Source: Ahaetulla prasina (Eukaryota > Chordata > Lepidosauria > Squamata > Colubridae). Taken from it: DNA of 64,000 bases. Where the stretch lies: contig NC_080542.1 of assembly GCF_028640845.1 (NCBI RefSeq), positions 19,510,283 to 19,574,282 on the forward strand. Direction: 5' to 3'. The notes beneath the pieces were generated by a model. It searched no databases, was not told the origin of the DNA, and saw nothing but the letters and a program-made list of their open reading frames with translations. Positions 21,619-46,645 of the stretch are shown piece by piece. The position numbers and the translations under genes are program-made. Every line of letters starts with the position of its first letter. The stretch's first letter is position 1.

Positions 21619-22150
21619 TGTTGGAAGAAATATCCATCTGGATTCAGTTCCAAGTGGGGACAAAGACACTGGAAACATGGAGGCTGCTTGGAAAGATGGT
21701 TTAATGGTGGTTAGGATCACATGGCTTGAGTTCCTGAACAGAAAAGGGCTGAGATCCTGTGTGCTCCCTGGTTTTATGCTTTTTCTGAGCTTTGAACTTT
21801 CTGGGGCACAGGAAGAGTATCCTGATTGGTTGTCAGACTCCCAGGTGGTCTAGGGGTCTTAGTTAACAATGTAGGTTGTCCCTCAAGCTTGCCTGAGCCT
21901 TGCCATGTGGTGAGTTTCTGTTCTATTATGATGCAGATGATGGTTGACAAAGGTAGGGGGATTGAGTGAGCTTGGCTGAAGCCTTAATTGCCCATTGACA
22001 AAGGTGGGGAGTGGCAGGAAGTTGCAGGGAGCTGCTTTGTCTTTAAAACATGTTTCTCCATTTCTCATCCAGGGAAATATATTCTGCCTTTTAAGTATTT
22101 TCTAAAATATTTCATTCTTCTAGGAGGGGTGGTGGTGCTAAATTCCTACA
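21619..22150. mobile_element. Solo LTR in the CR1 copy
   Basis: The inserted segment starts TGTTGGAAGAAATATCC and ends TTCCTACA (TG...CA) and is flanked by CTGT at 21615-21618 and 22151-22154. Removing it together with one CTGT restores the CR1 reading GGTTAACTGTTCTGTTAGGA. 532 bp and non-coding. The 4-bp duplication fits an endogenous-retrovirus-type LTR; the family is not identified. Confidence 0.65.
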
Positions 22151-22199
22151 CTGTTCTGTTAGGAAGTTTCTCCTTAATTCCAGGTTGCTTCTCTCCTTG

Positions 22200-24690
22200 A
22201 TTATTTATTTATTTATCAAATTTTTATACCGCCCTTCTCCCGACTCAGGGCGGTGTACAGCCTAAATAAAACACAATATATATACAATTAAAATCCCAAT
22301 TAAAATAAAGCATATTACAAAAAGGCCAATGTATAAAAATTTAAATTTAAAATTTAAAAAATTTAAAACCCCACCACAATAAAACCCAATTTAAAATGTT
22401 AAAAAACCATTATGCCAGTCCAGCTTGAATAAATAAGTATGTTTTTAGCTCACGGCGAAAGGTCCGAAGATCAGGCACTTGGCGTAGGCCAGGGGGAAGT
22501 TCATTCCAGAGCGTCGCTGCTCCAACAGAGAAGGCCCTACTCCTGGGGGCCGCCAGCCGACATTGTTTGGCGGACGGCACCCTGAGGAGATCTTCTCTGT
22601 GAGAGCGTACCGGTCGGTGGGAGGCATAAGGTAACAGCAGGTGGTCTCGTAAGTACCCGGGTCCTAAGCCATGGAGCGCTTTAAAGGTGGTAACCAAAAT
22701 CTTGAAGCGCACCCGAAAGACCACAGGAAGCCAGTGCAGACTGCGGAGCAGTGATGTTACATGGGAGCCACGAGCGGCTCCCGTTACTACTCGCGCAGCC
22801 GCATTCTGGACTAACTGTAGCCTCCGGGTGTACCTCAAGGGCAGCCCCATGTAGAGAGCATTGCAATAATCCAACCGAGATGTAACCAGAGTGTGAGTGA
22901 CTGTGCATAAGCATCCCGGTCAAGGAAGGGACGCAACTGGCGGACCAAGCGAACTTGGTAAAAGGCCCTCCTGGAGCCGACCGCCAGATGTTCATCAAAG
23001 GACAGCCGTCCATCCAAGAGGACGCCCAAGTTGCGAACCACCTCCTTTGGGGCCACTAACTCACCCCCAACAGTCAGCTGCGGGTGCAGCTGACTGTCCC
23101 GGGGTGCCGGCATCCACAGCCACTCCGTCTTGGAGAGATTGAGCCTGAGTCTGTTTCTCCCCATCCAGACCCGTACGGCTTCCAGACACCGGGACAGCAC
23201 TTCGATAGCTTCATTGGGGTGGTCCGGGGTGGAAAAGTACAGCTGAGTGTCGTCAGCGTACAGATGATAACTCACCCCGAAACCACTGATGACCTCGCCC
23301 AGCGGCTTCATATAGATGTTGAACAGGGTAGGCGAGAGAATCGACCCCTGAGGCACCCCACAAGTGAGGCGCCTCGCGGACGACCTCTGCCCCCCTGTCA
23401 ACACCGTCTGCGACCGGTCAGAGAGATAGGAGGAGAACCACCGATAAACGGTGCCTCCCACTCCCAATCCCTCCAACCGGCGCAGCAGGATACCATGGTC
23501 GATGGTATCAAAAGCCGCTGAGAGATCTAATAGGACCAAGGCAGAGGAGCAACCCCTATCCCTGGCCCTCCAGAGGTCATCCACCAACGCGACCAAAGCC
23601 GTCTCCATGCTATAACCGGGTCGGAAGCCGGACTGGAACGGGTCTAGATAGACAGCTTCGTCCAGGCGCCGAGGGAGCTGCCATGCAACCACACTCTCTA
23701 CAACCTTCGCCACAAAGCGAAGGTTGGAGACTGGCCGGTAATTCCCCAAAATAGCTGGGTCCAGGGAAGGCTTCTTAAGGAGGGCCTCTTTCAAGGCGGC
23801 GGGGAAAACCCCTTCCAACAAAGAAGCATTTATAATCCCCTGGAGCCAGCCTCGTGTCACTTCCTGAGCAGCCAGCACTAACCAGGAAGGGCATGGATCC
23901 AGTAAACATGTAGTTGCATGTAACCTCCCCAGCAACCTGTCCACGTCTTCGGGAGCCACAGAATCAAACCCATCCCAAGTAACCTCAACAAGACACATCT
24001 CCGTCATCTCGGTTAGATCATCGCAGTCTTGGTCCAAACTATCCCGAAGCTGAACGATTTTATCATATAGATAACCGTTAAACTCCTCAGCACATCCTTG
24101 CAAAGGGTCATCCCGAACCTCCTGATGAAGGAGGGAACGGGTCACCCGAAACAAGGCGGCCGGGCGGTTATCTGCCGATGCAATGAGGGTGGAAACGTAA
24201 GAACGTTTCGCCTCCCCCATTGCCACTAGGTAGGTCTTAGTAAAAGACCTCACTAGTGTCCAATCAGCCTCGGAACGGCTAGACCTCCAAGTGCTCTCAA
24301 GGCGTCTTCTCCGGCGTTTCATCTCTCTCAGCTCCTCGGAAAACCAGGGAGCCAATTGAGATCTACGCCGGGTCAGAGGCCGCAAAGGCACGACACGGTC
24401 CAAAGCCCCAGACGCGGCCCGTTCCCAGGCCGCAACTAGTTCTTCAGTCGTGCCGTGGGCCAGATCCTCAGGAAACAGCCCAAGCTTTGCCTTATACACT
24501 GTAAGCCGCCCTGAGTCTTCGGAGAAGGGCGGGGTATAAATGTAAACAACAACAACAAAAAAAAGCTCCATCCGGAACCTCTCCGGGTCCATCAGGCGCC
24601 TGGGACGGAACCAATGCATTGGCTCCGTCTCCCTGCGGTGGTGGGCGGCGGTCCGAAAGTCTAGGCGAAGGAGAAAATTAGGGAGAAGAT
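22200..24690 (-). mobile_element. CR1/L3-like LINE, long 5'-truncated copy
   Basis: A 2.5-kb copy on the minus strand inserted into a CR1 element. The main ORF (22835-24796 frame) holds reverse transcriptase: PVSNLRFVAKVVESVV, LLDLSAAFDTIDHGILLRRL, GVPQGSILSPTLFNIYM and the catalytic YADD in HLYADDTQLYFS. The frame breaks at about 22850 and continues in a second frame (22410-22874) to the end of the ORF (LPPGLRQVPDLRTFRRELKT). The 3' end carries the stem-loop CCGCCCTT...AGGGCGG (22229-22255) and a (TTTA)n tail at 22200. The endonuclease is missing. A small inverted fragment sits at 24487-24556. Confidence 0.88.
24487..24556 (+). mobile_element. 3'-tail fragment of a LINE/SINE inserted in antisense inside the LINE
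   Basis: CTTATACACTGTAAGCCGCC, GGAGAAGGGCGGGGTATAAATGTAAAC and an (ACA)n/A tail are the same 3' end seen on the SINE at 46297-46562. It lies on the strand opposite to the host LINE, flanked by AGCT-type sequence (AAGCTT left, AAGCTCC right). It adds to the LINE reading frame without interrupting it. Confidence 0.75.
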
Positions 24691-25094
24691 TAGTCTCCAT
24701 CCATTGTTTTTTTGTCTTGCCTTCTGCTGCTTTGGAAAATAAGTTGATCCCCTCTACTTTGTGGCAGTCCCACAAATATTGGAACACTACTGTCATGTCA
24801 CTCTGATCATTCTTTTCTCAGCCATACCCAGTTCCTGCAATCGTTCTTCCAATGTTTTAGTGTTATATTTATTATAGAATCATGTTTTGTATGGATGCAT
24901 CCATTTCTGAATCAGGCTCTTCATAAAAACAGGTCACAGTGCCAATCTGCAATACAAATGCTGCTTAGATTCCATGTCATCAATGAAATGAAATGCAATC
25001 AACTCTGAAGTTTATAGTGGCAGGAAAGGATGACAAGCGAAATTGTGCAAAATAGCATTTATTACACATGGGAAATACAGCAATGAGGAAGCTT

Positions 25095-25455
25095 ATGACA
25101 ACTATGATAACTAGACACAAGAAGTTTTTTCCCAAACGCCATCACTCTGCTAAACAAATAATTTCCTCAACATTGTCAAACTATTCACATTAGTCTGCAC
25201 TACTATTAATCTTCTATCATTCCCATCACCCATCTCCTTCCACTTATGACTGTATCTTTGTTGCTTGTATCCTTATGATTTATATTGATATTGTATCCTG
25301 ATTGTTTATTTGTACTGTATAACTATCATTGTGTTGTACCTTAGAATTCTTGATGAATGTATGTTTTCTTTATGTACATTGAGAGCATATGCACAAATTC
25401 CTTGTGTGTCAAATCACACTTGGCCAATAAAAAATTCTATTCTACGCTATTCTAC
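25095..25455 (+). mobile_element. Snake-type LINE 3' end with ATTCT tail
   Basis: Begins within a decayed ORF end (KFFPKRHHSAKQI) and continues through CCTTGTGTGTCAAATCACAC, AATAAAAAATTCTATTCTAC. The 3' UTR is the same as in the copies at 19085 and 33088. Confidence 0.7.
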
Positions 25456-26379
25456 TGAGGTGCTGCCCAACTAGGGACCATCACCAAAATGTCCTGCCTG
25501 CTCCAAGTACTTGCAATGCTCCAAGGCTGATTCAACAAGGCTGATTCAACATTATGCGTACATTTATACGTGAGACAAGCTGATCTCAACCGGTTTCACA
25601 GCTGTCTGGGTCAATAAACTACTTTCAAGAGCCAGGAGCCCAACTGAGAAACCCCGAAATTGTGCATCCAGGTTTCCCCGGGGTAGGCTTAGTAAACTCG
25701 GGGGCTGAGCTGCCAGATTTTTTTTGCCCCAGTTTAGAAACCGTTTTCAGAAGAGGAGCGTGCAAAATTGCGCCAGGCAAGAGGCGAAAAAGGATGGTCC
25801 GCTTGGCCAGATCTTCTTTCCCCCTCCTTCCCAAAAACGATGGGTCTGAAATGCAGCAATGCATCTTTCATCGGTGCCTCTGTCCTCCTGGAAGCGACCG
25901 ATGCTGGCTTCCCAGAGTAGCTCAGAACTAGATTTCAAATGTGTTACTCCCTGCAATCTACTAAACCCGTTTTAAAATGACTCCAGATTCCTCTGACAAA
26001 ATCCATAGGATTTTTGCAAAAAAGGCGCCATCCCGTCCCACAACAGAGGCCCAAAGGGAGAGCTGCTCTCGATTTCTCAATCCCCCCCCCCGCTTCCTCC
26101 TTTGGTTGCGCCCAGGCTGCCGCCGTGATCTCATCCCACCCAGCATGTTGGATGGATACCATTTCGATTGGGGGGGGGAGAACCAAAGACTTTCTAAATC
26201 TCTCCACACGGAGTGCGGCCTTAGAGTTATTTCAAAATAAAGAAATTCCTAGTGTAAGTTTGTACATTCATCGGCGAGCAAGATAATCTTTGGGGTTGTT
26301 TTTTTTAGACCGAAAAGCAATCGGCCTCATTCAAACAACTCTCCCGGCCACCCCTGTCATCTGAAATGGTGTAGCCAAA
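25456..26379. other. FUS upstream region, no gene recognised
   Basis: Non-repetitive sequence with rising GC content toward FUS. Open frames here have no recognisable domain. A C-run lies at 26081-26090 and a G-run at 26170-26180. Confidence 0.5.
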
Positions 26380-26473
26380 GGAAAGGGGCGGGGCAGATAT
26401 ATTTGCCGCAAAGGGAGCGGCCGGGACAAGGCGGAGAAGGTGACGCGAGTGAGTTTGCCGGGAAGGTGCAGCG

Positions 26474-40271
<13,798 letters not shown>

Positions 40272-40520
40272 GCCAATATAGGATCCCATACCATGTGAAT
40301 TTATAAACATTTTTTATTTTGTATGATGTCTAACTTCATTGCAAATTGTGTACCCCATGTTGAGTTTATGTACAGACTTTGTATGCCTGTCTTATTTTTT
40401 GTTGACTGTCCTTGGAGTAATCCCAGAATTCAAAAATATATTTTAGTTGTGTGCTTGTAATTGCAAAGTGGGGGCGGACATAGAGCTAAATAATAAAGAT
40501 GTTTTCAGTCAATTCTCAAA
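40272..40520 (+). other. FUS: FUS 3' UTR
   Basis: Follows TGA at 40269-40271. AT-rich, about 240 bases up to the poly(A) signal. The cleavage site is expected near 40510-40525. Confidence 0.75.
40492..40497 (+). terminator. FUS: FUS poly(A) signal AATAAA
   Basis: AATAAA 221 bp after the stop codon. A T-rich downstream element (TGTATTGATTTTATG at about 40525) follows. Confidence 0.8.
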
Positions 40521-43500
40521 ATGATTGTATTGATTTTATGTCATACAGAAATACTATGCCGATGAGATTGTTTTAAATTCAATTTGTCATTCAGTCTGAG
40601 CTAAGAGACTCCCAGGCCTAATTTTGTTAATTTTAGTACATTTTTCCTGTAAAAAAAACATTCTGAGTAAAAACCATTGTAGAAATGTTGGCCGTTATTA
40701 GTGAGGCTCATTTGTTTTCAAAATCTGATACGTAAGAATACAAGGAACAGTCTTTTTTTAAGAGTCTGTTGCTGTTCTACTTACATCATTGAAATTCCCA
40801 TGAATTATAGATAGCCTGTGTTTAGCAGCCACAATTGGGACAATCAGCTTGGTCATTAAGCAAAGAGGTCACTAAGTGAAAGTGCAGTTGCTTAAGATGT
40901 TACTTCAATTGTTCTTAGCTTTACAGACCTGCAAAAGATGTAAGTGTGAGGACTGGTTACAAAATTAACTTTTTCTGTTGCTATTGAATGCAAAAGCTGG
41001 CCTTCACTGGCCTTATAGTCTGGAAGCAAAAGATGATAACAGAATCTAAAAAGGAAGAGAGAGAGAGAGAATCCAGATTTTTTTTTTGACACAAGTTATC
41101 AATGAGAAAACAGGATAAAATCATTATTGATATTTTCCGTTAAGCACCAGGGAAATCGGGAGATCCATGTAGTTCAAATGGGTATAAAGATTTATTGTAA
41201 ATTTAAGCTTTTTACAAGAATCTGAACTATGGATCAATGGCAATTGGTGGGAGTTAACAGAAAGGAATTCAAGGTGGGCTGGACTTAGATCTCTTGTGCG
41301 TGTGAAGGGATTCATGACTGATGACACTTTTGACCTTTCCCTCAGGCTCAGCCTGGATAGCTACACTCCCAATATCCAGATGAATCAATTTCAATTCCCA
41401 GAATTCTCAGCAACAGTCAAGCCATCTGGGACACTAATCTCAACAGATTTACAGTACAGCATAAATCAGTGGTGCCCATGGTCCAACTGTTCTTACCAAA
41501 GAAAGTTTATGGCTTATAGTTGTTCGTATAATTATAGGTGTTGCAATTGAACATTCTAGACCTTAACAGTTCTTGCCCTTGTGTTAGTTTTTCATTACCT
41601 CCATCCATCCATCCATTTATTAAGTTTATATGCTGCCCATGTCTACAGGTGATTGGGCAGCTTACAAACATTAAAATGATTAATAATGACCTAGACACTG
41701 TTCGGTATGTAGACGTTGGCTTAAGAAAATAAGTTGCTTGTAATCAATTGAGAATTTGGTTTCATCCAGATTCTGGCTACCTTCAGTAATCTTTTCAGTC
41801 TTGCATCACTGCTGATCAACCCATTATTTAAAACCCTTCTAAATGATCCTTTTTCAAGCCAACTATCCTATTGGTCCAGATCAGTGTTCCATTTCTCTTA
41901 TTTAGAAAAGAATTTCAGAAAAAGTCAAGCTAAAACATCCTTGATTCCAGGTATTCGGGCATGCATCAGATAAACTTAGTGGAGCTCTTTCAGACATATT
42001 TTAATATATGGTACTAAGGGCTTTAGCCTGTAGTTTATTTATAAATTATTCGACATTGCTTTCACACCTTCCTTACTGCATAAATTTGATATGTAGTAAT
42101 ACAGCTCAGGAGTAGGAGATCAAACTGGGCCATACAAATGGGATAGGGGGGAAAAATGACATAAAATTTGGTTTGTGGATGGTACAGAATTTTTCCCTGA
42201 GGCAACATCCTATTCTTGAGTGCGCACACATACATACACATGCACACTTGTAAGTCAGCCTGATCTCACCCTGGAGATAACTGCATTTCAATGTTAAGAA
42301 CAGATCCTTTCTTAAGTACTGGTTTCCGTCCTTCAGGCTTAATAAGATACCATATAATTGTCAATTATTCAATTACTGGAGGCCACAATGTTCTGTAATG
42401 GTGGATTTCCGGCTGTCGGAGAACTTGGAGACAAGTTACGATTATGTAACAACATTAAGGATGTCACCATATTAACCCTGTGCATTCCATCAATTCCCTT
42501 TGTGACTAACAGCCGAGTAAGGGGAATCGTGGCAAAGCAGGTGCTGCTTTGGGTTACTCAAGGGTGAGGTGGAAGATGAAAGGGCAGTGACAAGCAGAAG
42601 TGTTGACAGCAGAAGAAAATCAATTAAACCCAGTAATCCAGATTTACATTCTTCAGCACGATCACATTAAACCAGCTTGGAATAGTCCTTTATCTCCTTC
42701 AAACATTCTTTGCTGTCGAGAAAAGCTACATTTGCCCTGAGCACCTTGAAGGAAATCCAGGCTCTCAATATATAATAACCCAGATCTCTGAAATTTTGAT
42801 TTATCCATCTTTTATAAGGAGGTTTTCTGAATATTAAATCTTGGGAGAACCAGGTGAAACTTTCAGACTTAATCTACCTTGGAAAATTAAACTGCTTGGG
42901 AAAGGCTGATAGACTAATTACAAGACAGCCAAAGAACTGGGTGGGTGGGGAAATAAAAATTGGGTGAGGGACGAAACCATGCACATAACATTAAAATTGA
43001 ATTCCTTAATTGATATACATCAGCTCTCAACAAATACCTTTTTTTTTTTTGGCAAGCCACCGAAATAGAAATTTCATTCTTTTCTATTTTTTGCTTGATC
43101 TTTCAAGTCCCCTAAGGCCAAAAGAAACTACCAGCTGTAGTAATTACTGAACTACCCCAGATTATTTTCCCCCCAAAGGGATATTCCTTGGACATAAAGC
43201 TCCAATCTCCTGGTCTTGTAAAACCAGTTTTTGGTGACCATTCCCTCCTAGGGGGAAAAATGCTATTCTTGGTCAAGATCAAGATCTGAGATAAATCCAT
43301 TGATCTCAAGTCAAAGGTTTCTTTGCATGAGAAAACTGGATTGGCCAGTTGCTATTTGCATATAATCTGCAATAGGTAAGGCAGTGACCCCTTTATGTCA
43401 AGAAGTTGAAAGCGGAGAAACAGTCAGTAAATATAATACTAGAGTCCCCAAGAAACGGGAGATAAATTCATTCACACCTGTTCATTTAAAACAAAAGACT

Positions 43501-43650
43501 CTTTGAAATTTTAGTTCGTCCTATGACAAATCATATTGTCCAGCTAAGAAGATAAAGTTATCTTGGCAATAGAAGTTTATTGTCTTTTCTTCCCAGATAC
43601 ACAAGTCTGAAATGTCAGCCTCAGCTGAGAAAATTTAGGCAGTCCTTAAC
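40521..43650. other. Intergenic, few recognisable elements
   Basis: No gene is seen. At about 41595-41690 a (CATC)n run and TTTATATGCTGCCCATG...GATTGGGCAGCTTACAAAC resemble the stem-loop 3' end of the local LINE/SINE group in minus orientation. The remainder is unassigned. Confidence 0.5.
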
Positions 43651-44400
43651 ATAATTGTAATTTTTATTTTATTTTATTTTATTTCTCTTTGTCACTCAGA
43701 CAAAAACGTCTATCCGAGCCAGCTCTGGGTCAAAGGAGGCCTGGGAACTTCAGAGAATGCTCCAGCTTGGTTTTGCAGCTTCCAAAAAGAGTAAGAAAGC
43801 ACACCCCGTTCCTGTGCTTTTTGGAGTAACCAGAAGGCATTTTGAGAGGAGGGCCCTCACCTGTGACTTCCAGAGGCCATGAGAAAGCACGCTACATCAT
43901 CATCAATATCAATACCAATATTATTTGTTTATAATATAAAATAACAAATAGTAGGAAAAATAGGGGAGAAAAAGGGAAAGGGAAGAGTGCAGAAAAGAAG
44001 GGAAAAAGAAAAAAAGAAGGCATTGACTTCCGACTCCCTTCGGTGCAATAAAATAAGATAGTAACATCAAACCGCAACTTTCTATTTTTACATAGTAGCA
44101 TAAACTAGCCATTTCTATATCAACAAATCTATTTAATCTGTAAAACCCAAAATCAAAGTTTCATTTTTTCCCACCTCAAGCACAAAGTCCAGAAGTTTCC
44201 AAGTAGAAACAAAAGTACTTACGTTTTTTTTTCTTTTATCAATTTAGCCATCTCTGCTAACTCCCATTAACTTTTGGAGCCATTCCTCCATTGTAGGGAT
44301 TGAAATAATTTTGCTGCCGTCGACATATTTAACATCAAAATTTCCCCCAAGTCTTTTTCCATTAAACCCAAAAGAGAGAAAGCATGCTACATTCTTGTGT
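43651..44400 (-). mobile_element. Possible L1-like 3' region
   Basis: An (ATTTT)n tract at 43656-43684 is followed by GC-richer sequence. About 43905-44400 is purine-rich at the left end and reads like the 3' UTR or decayed ORF2 end of an L1 on the minus strand. Sequences AAAGCACGCTAC (43885) and AAAGCATGCTAC (44378) flank this latter part and could be its target duplication (one mismatch). The family assignment is tentative. Confidence 0.35.
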
Positions 44401-44499
44401 GACCTCTGGAGCCTCTAAAAAATGTGCAATAACTACTTGTGCTTTTAGGAGGCTGCAGGGGCTACATAAGAATGTAGTGTGCGTTTGTGCACACTCCAG

Positions 44500-44960
44500 A
44501 TTCTGCTACAGAATGGGACAACTTTCCACAGCCAACTCACTGTAACCAACTTGCAGTGGGACAACTCATCGCAGGACAATTACACACCAAATACAAAAGT
44601 TAATTTCAACGGAATGGATAAAGTATATAATAAAATATTATATAAAAAAGAATAAAATACAACAGTTACAATAATTTTGATGGAAGCATGGGCACCAATA
44701 ATAAAAGTAATTGAATGAAATGTCTATGGAGATTCTCAGTAACCCAAGTCTTGGTTTTCCCAAAAGTGTTTTTTTCAAGAGGCAACTGGACTTTCTGGTT
44801 TTTCTTTGAAGACATTTTGACTCTCATCCAAGAAAGTCCAGTTGCCTCTTGAAAAAGCATCTTTGATACAATTGAATGAAATGATTAATACCATGTTGAA
44901 TTTTGGAGATTGGCCCTGTGGAGAGTCGGTCTTGGCAAGTTGTCCTAGATCCCTCTGCTA
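44500..44960. mobile_element. Repeat family with GGACAAC ends, split by a foldback
   Basis: GGGACAACTTTCCACAGCCA and, at the other end, GGCAAGTTGTCCTAG are inverted relative to one another. The same family occurs at about 60130-60330 (GGACAACTCATCATGGCTAA ... GGCAAGTTGTTGC). A palindromic repeat is nested at 44745-44865. Confidence 0.45.
44745..44865. repeat. Foldback repeat (AAGAGGCAACTGGACTTTC family)
   Basis: Left arm TTTTTTTCAAGAGGCAACTG and right arm CAGTTGCCTCTTGAAAAAGC are inverted. A second copy lies at 58079-58226. Confidence 0.75.
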
Positions 44961-45889
44961 ATCACAAAAGAGTGCCCTTTTCTTGTGTGGCCTCTGTGAC
45001 CTCCAAAAATAAATTGACAAAAAATTGTATGTTGGATTCATGTGAAAACTAGGAAGGGAATTAGCTGGCTGGTCGATTTTAGTTTGCTGTGATTTGTGAG
45101 CTCAGCTGTTGTGGCCTGTAAACTGCAGTTTGTAACTTAATGCAATATGTGGGCCTATCCAATTGTAGATTGTCCAATAAGCCATGATTTAATATAACTT
45201 AACTGATCGCAGACACATTTCTGGCCTCTGCTTAAATGCCTCCAGCAAAACAAGGGAAATCTACTATAATATGGAACAACTCTTAACTAGTAAGATGTTT
45301 GTCTATCCAAAAATGGGTGACCTCCAACACCTACTTTTTAAAAGATAAATATTTGCTTCCAATAAGATGGCAACTAAATTAGTGATTCTTAGTCAGGGAC
45401 TGTATGGTCCTCCAAAAGCTACAGGTGAAAAACATGTAACTGGGGGAGACATAAGAGTAAAGTGTATTATATTGCAAATGCTGTCTCATTGACACCAAAA
45501 CTGCACTAGCTATTGACTCATGTCCATATTTAGTGATAGGCCTGTTAGAAGGGGGGCAGAAGGGAAAAAGTTGAGAAACATTTATCTATGTTTCCCCAAT
45601 TTTATTATTCTTCTATCTCTCTCTTCTTAGTAAAGGCTCGAAGTGATATACAAATAATTTCCCCTGCCTTTTATTTTCCCACAAATCCTATGAGAACAAT
45701 TTGGTGCAGCAGATGGGCAATCAAAGATCACCTTTTCACAGTGAAGCATGGAACTGAACCCTTGCTGCTGCAGGTTAGAATATTCAGAAAACTTGATGAA
45801 TCTGCAAAATTTCCATTATGGCTTTTCTGTTATTCCAAAAGACCGAACTGACACACTCCATTCATACACGGAGAATGAATTTTTTTTAT
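44961..45889. other. Intergenic, nothing recognised
   Basis: No gene or identifiable repeat is seen. Confidence 0.45.
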
Positions 45890-46145
45890 TATTTGAATTT
45901 ATATCCCGCTCTTCTCCGAAGACTCAGGGCGGCTTACACTGTGTTAAGCAATAGTCTTCATCCATTTGTATATTATATACAAAGTCAACTTTTATTGCCC
46001 CCAACAATCTGGGTCCTCATTTTACCTACCTTATAAAGGATGGAAGGCTGAGTCAACCTTGGGCCTGGTGGGACTTGAACTTGCAGTAATTGCAAGCAGC
46101 TGTGTTAATAACAGACAGACTTAGTCTGCTGAGCCACCAGAGGCC
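45890..46145 (-). mobile_element. tRNA-derived SINE, minus orientation
   Basis: Read on the minus strand: a tRNA-like head with A-box (GGTGGCTCAGCAGAC) and B-box (GCAAGTTCAAGTCCCACC), a body (TGACTCAGCCTTCCATCC), then the LINE-type stem-loop tail (GCCGCCCTGAGTCTTCGGAG) and poly(A) (T-run at 45889-45897). It is the same family as the plus-strand copy at 46297-46562. Confidence 0.8.
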
Positions 46146-46234
46146 CTTTTAAAATAATTGGGGGCAAACCTTCTTATTTTCTCCCCTTCAGAGCAATGGA
46201 TGTTCAAGGAGTAAGGTATCCTCCAAATAACAGG

Positions 46235-46645
46235 AAAAAGAGTTGGAAGAGATCTTCCAATGCAACCTTCTGCTTAAGCAGGAGACCCTACATTGAAATG
46301 GGTCGGTGAATAGCGCAGGCTGGTAAAGCCTGTTATTAAGAACACAAAGCCTGCAATTACTGCAGGTTCGAGCCCGGCCCAAGGTTGACTCAGCCTTCCA
46401 TCCTTTATAAGGTAGGTAAAATGAGGACCCAGATTGTTCGGGGGGCAATAAGTTGACTTTGTAAAAATATACAAATAGAATGAGACTATTGCCTTATACA
46501 CTGTAAGCCGCCCTGAGTCTTCGGAGAAGGGCGGGGTATAAATGTAAACAAAAAAAAAAAAAATGGCTGTCCAATCTCTTCTTAAAAATCTCCAGCGATG
46601 GATCACTCACAACTTCTGAAGGCAAGCCATTCCATTGATAGTAGA
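46235..46645 (-). mobile_element. CR1 3' fragment split by a SINE
   Basis: GAGTTGGAAGAGATCTTCCA (46232) to CATTGAAATGG (46296) and TGGCTGTCCAATCTCTTCTT (46564) to GGCAAGCCATTCCATTGATA match the minus-strand CR1 3' end. The SINE lies exactly between. Confidence 0.75.
46297..46562 (+). mobile_element. tRNA-derived SINE, plus orientation, in CR1
   Basis: A-box region TAGCGCAGGCTGGTA, B-box GGTTCGAGCCC, body TTGACTCAGCCTTCCATCCT, tail TAAGCCGCCCTGAGTCTTCG...GGGCGGGGTATAAATGTAAAC and poly(A). AAATGG precedes the head and follows the A-tail, a short target duplication. Not a functional tRNA gene. Confidence 0.85.

Larger units (their letters stand above)
21449..24850 (-). mobile_element. CR1-type LINE 3' portion, interrupted twice
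   Basis: CR1 homology runs on the minus strand in three pieces: 21449-21618 (GGACCTTGGAGGTCTTCTAG at 21471), 22151-22200 (GGAAGTTTCTCCTTAATTCC), and about 24690-24850 (minus translation VFQYLWDCHKVEGINLFSK). Piece one is separated from piece two by a solo LTR and piece two from piece three by another LINE. The three pieces rejoin collinearly with the uninterrupted copies at 59035-59575 and 60985-61430. Confidence 0.8.

Noticed and set aside
46297..46400. tRNA-like A and B boxes
   Set aside because: They form the head of a SINE with a LINE-type tail and poly(A); no complete cloverleaf is formed, so it is not a tRNA gene.
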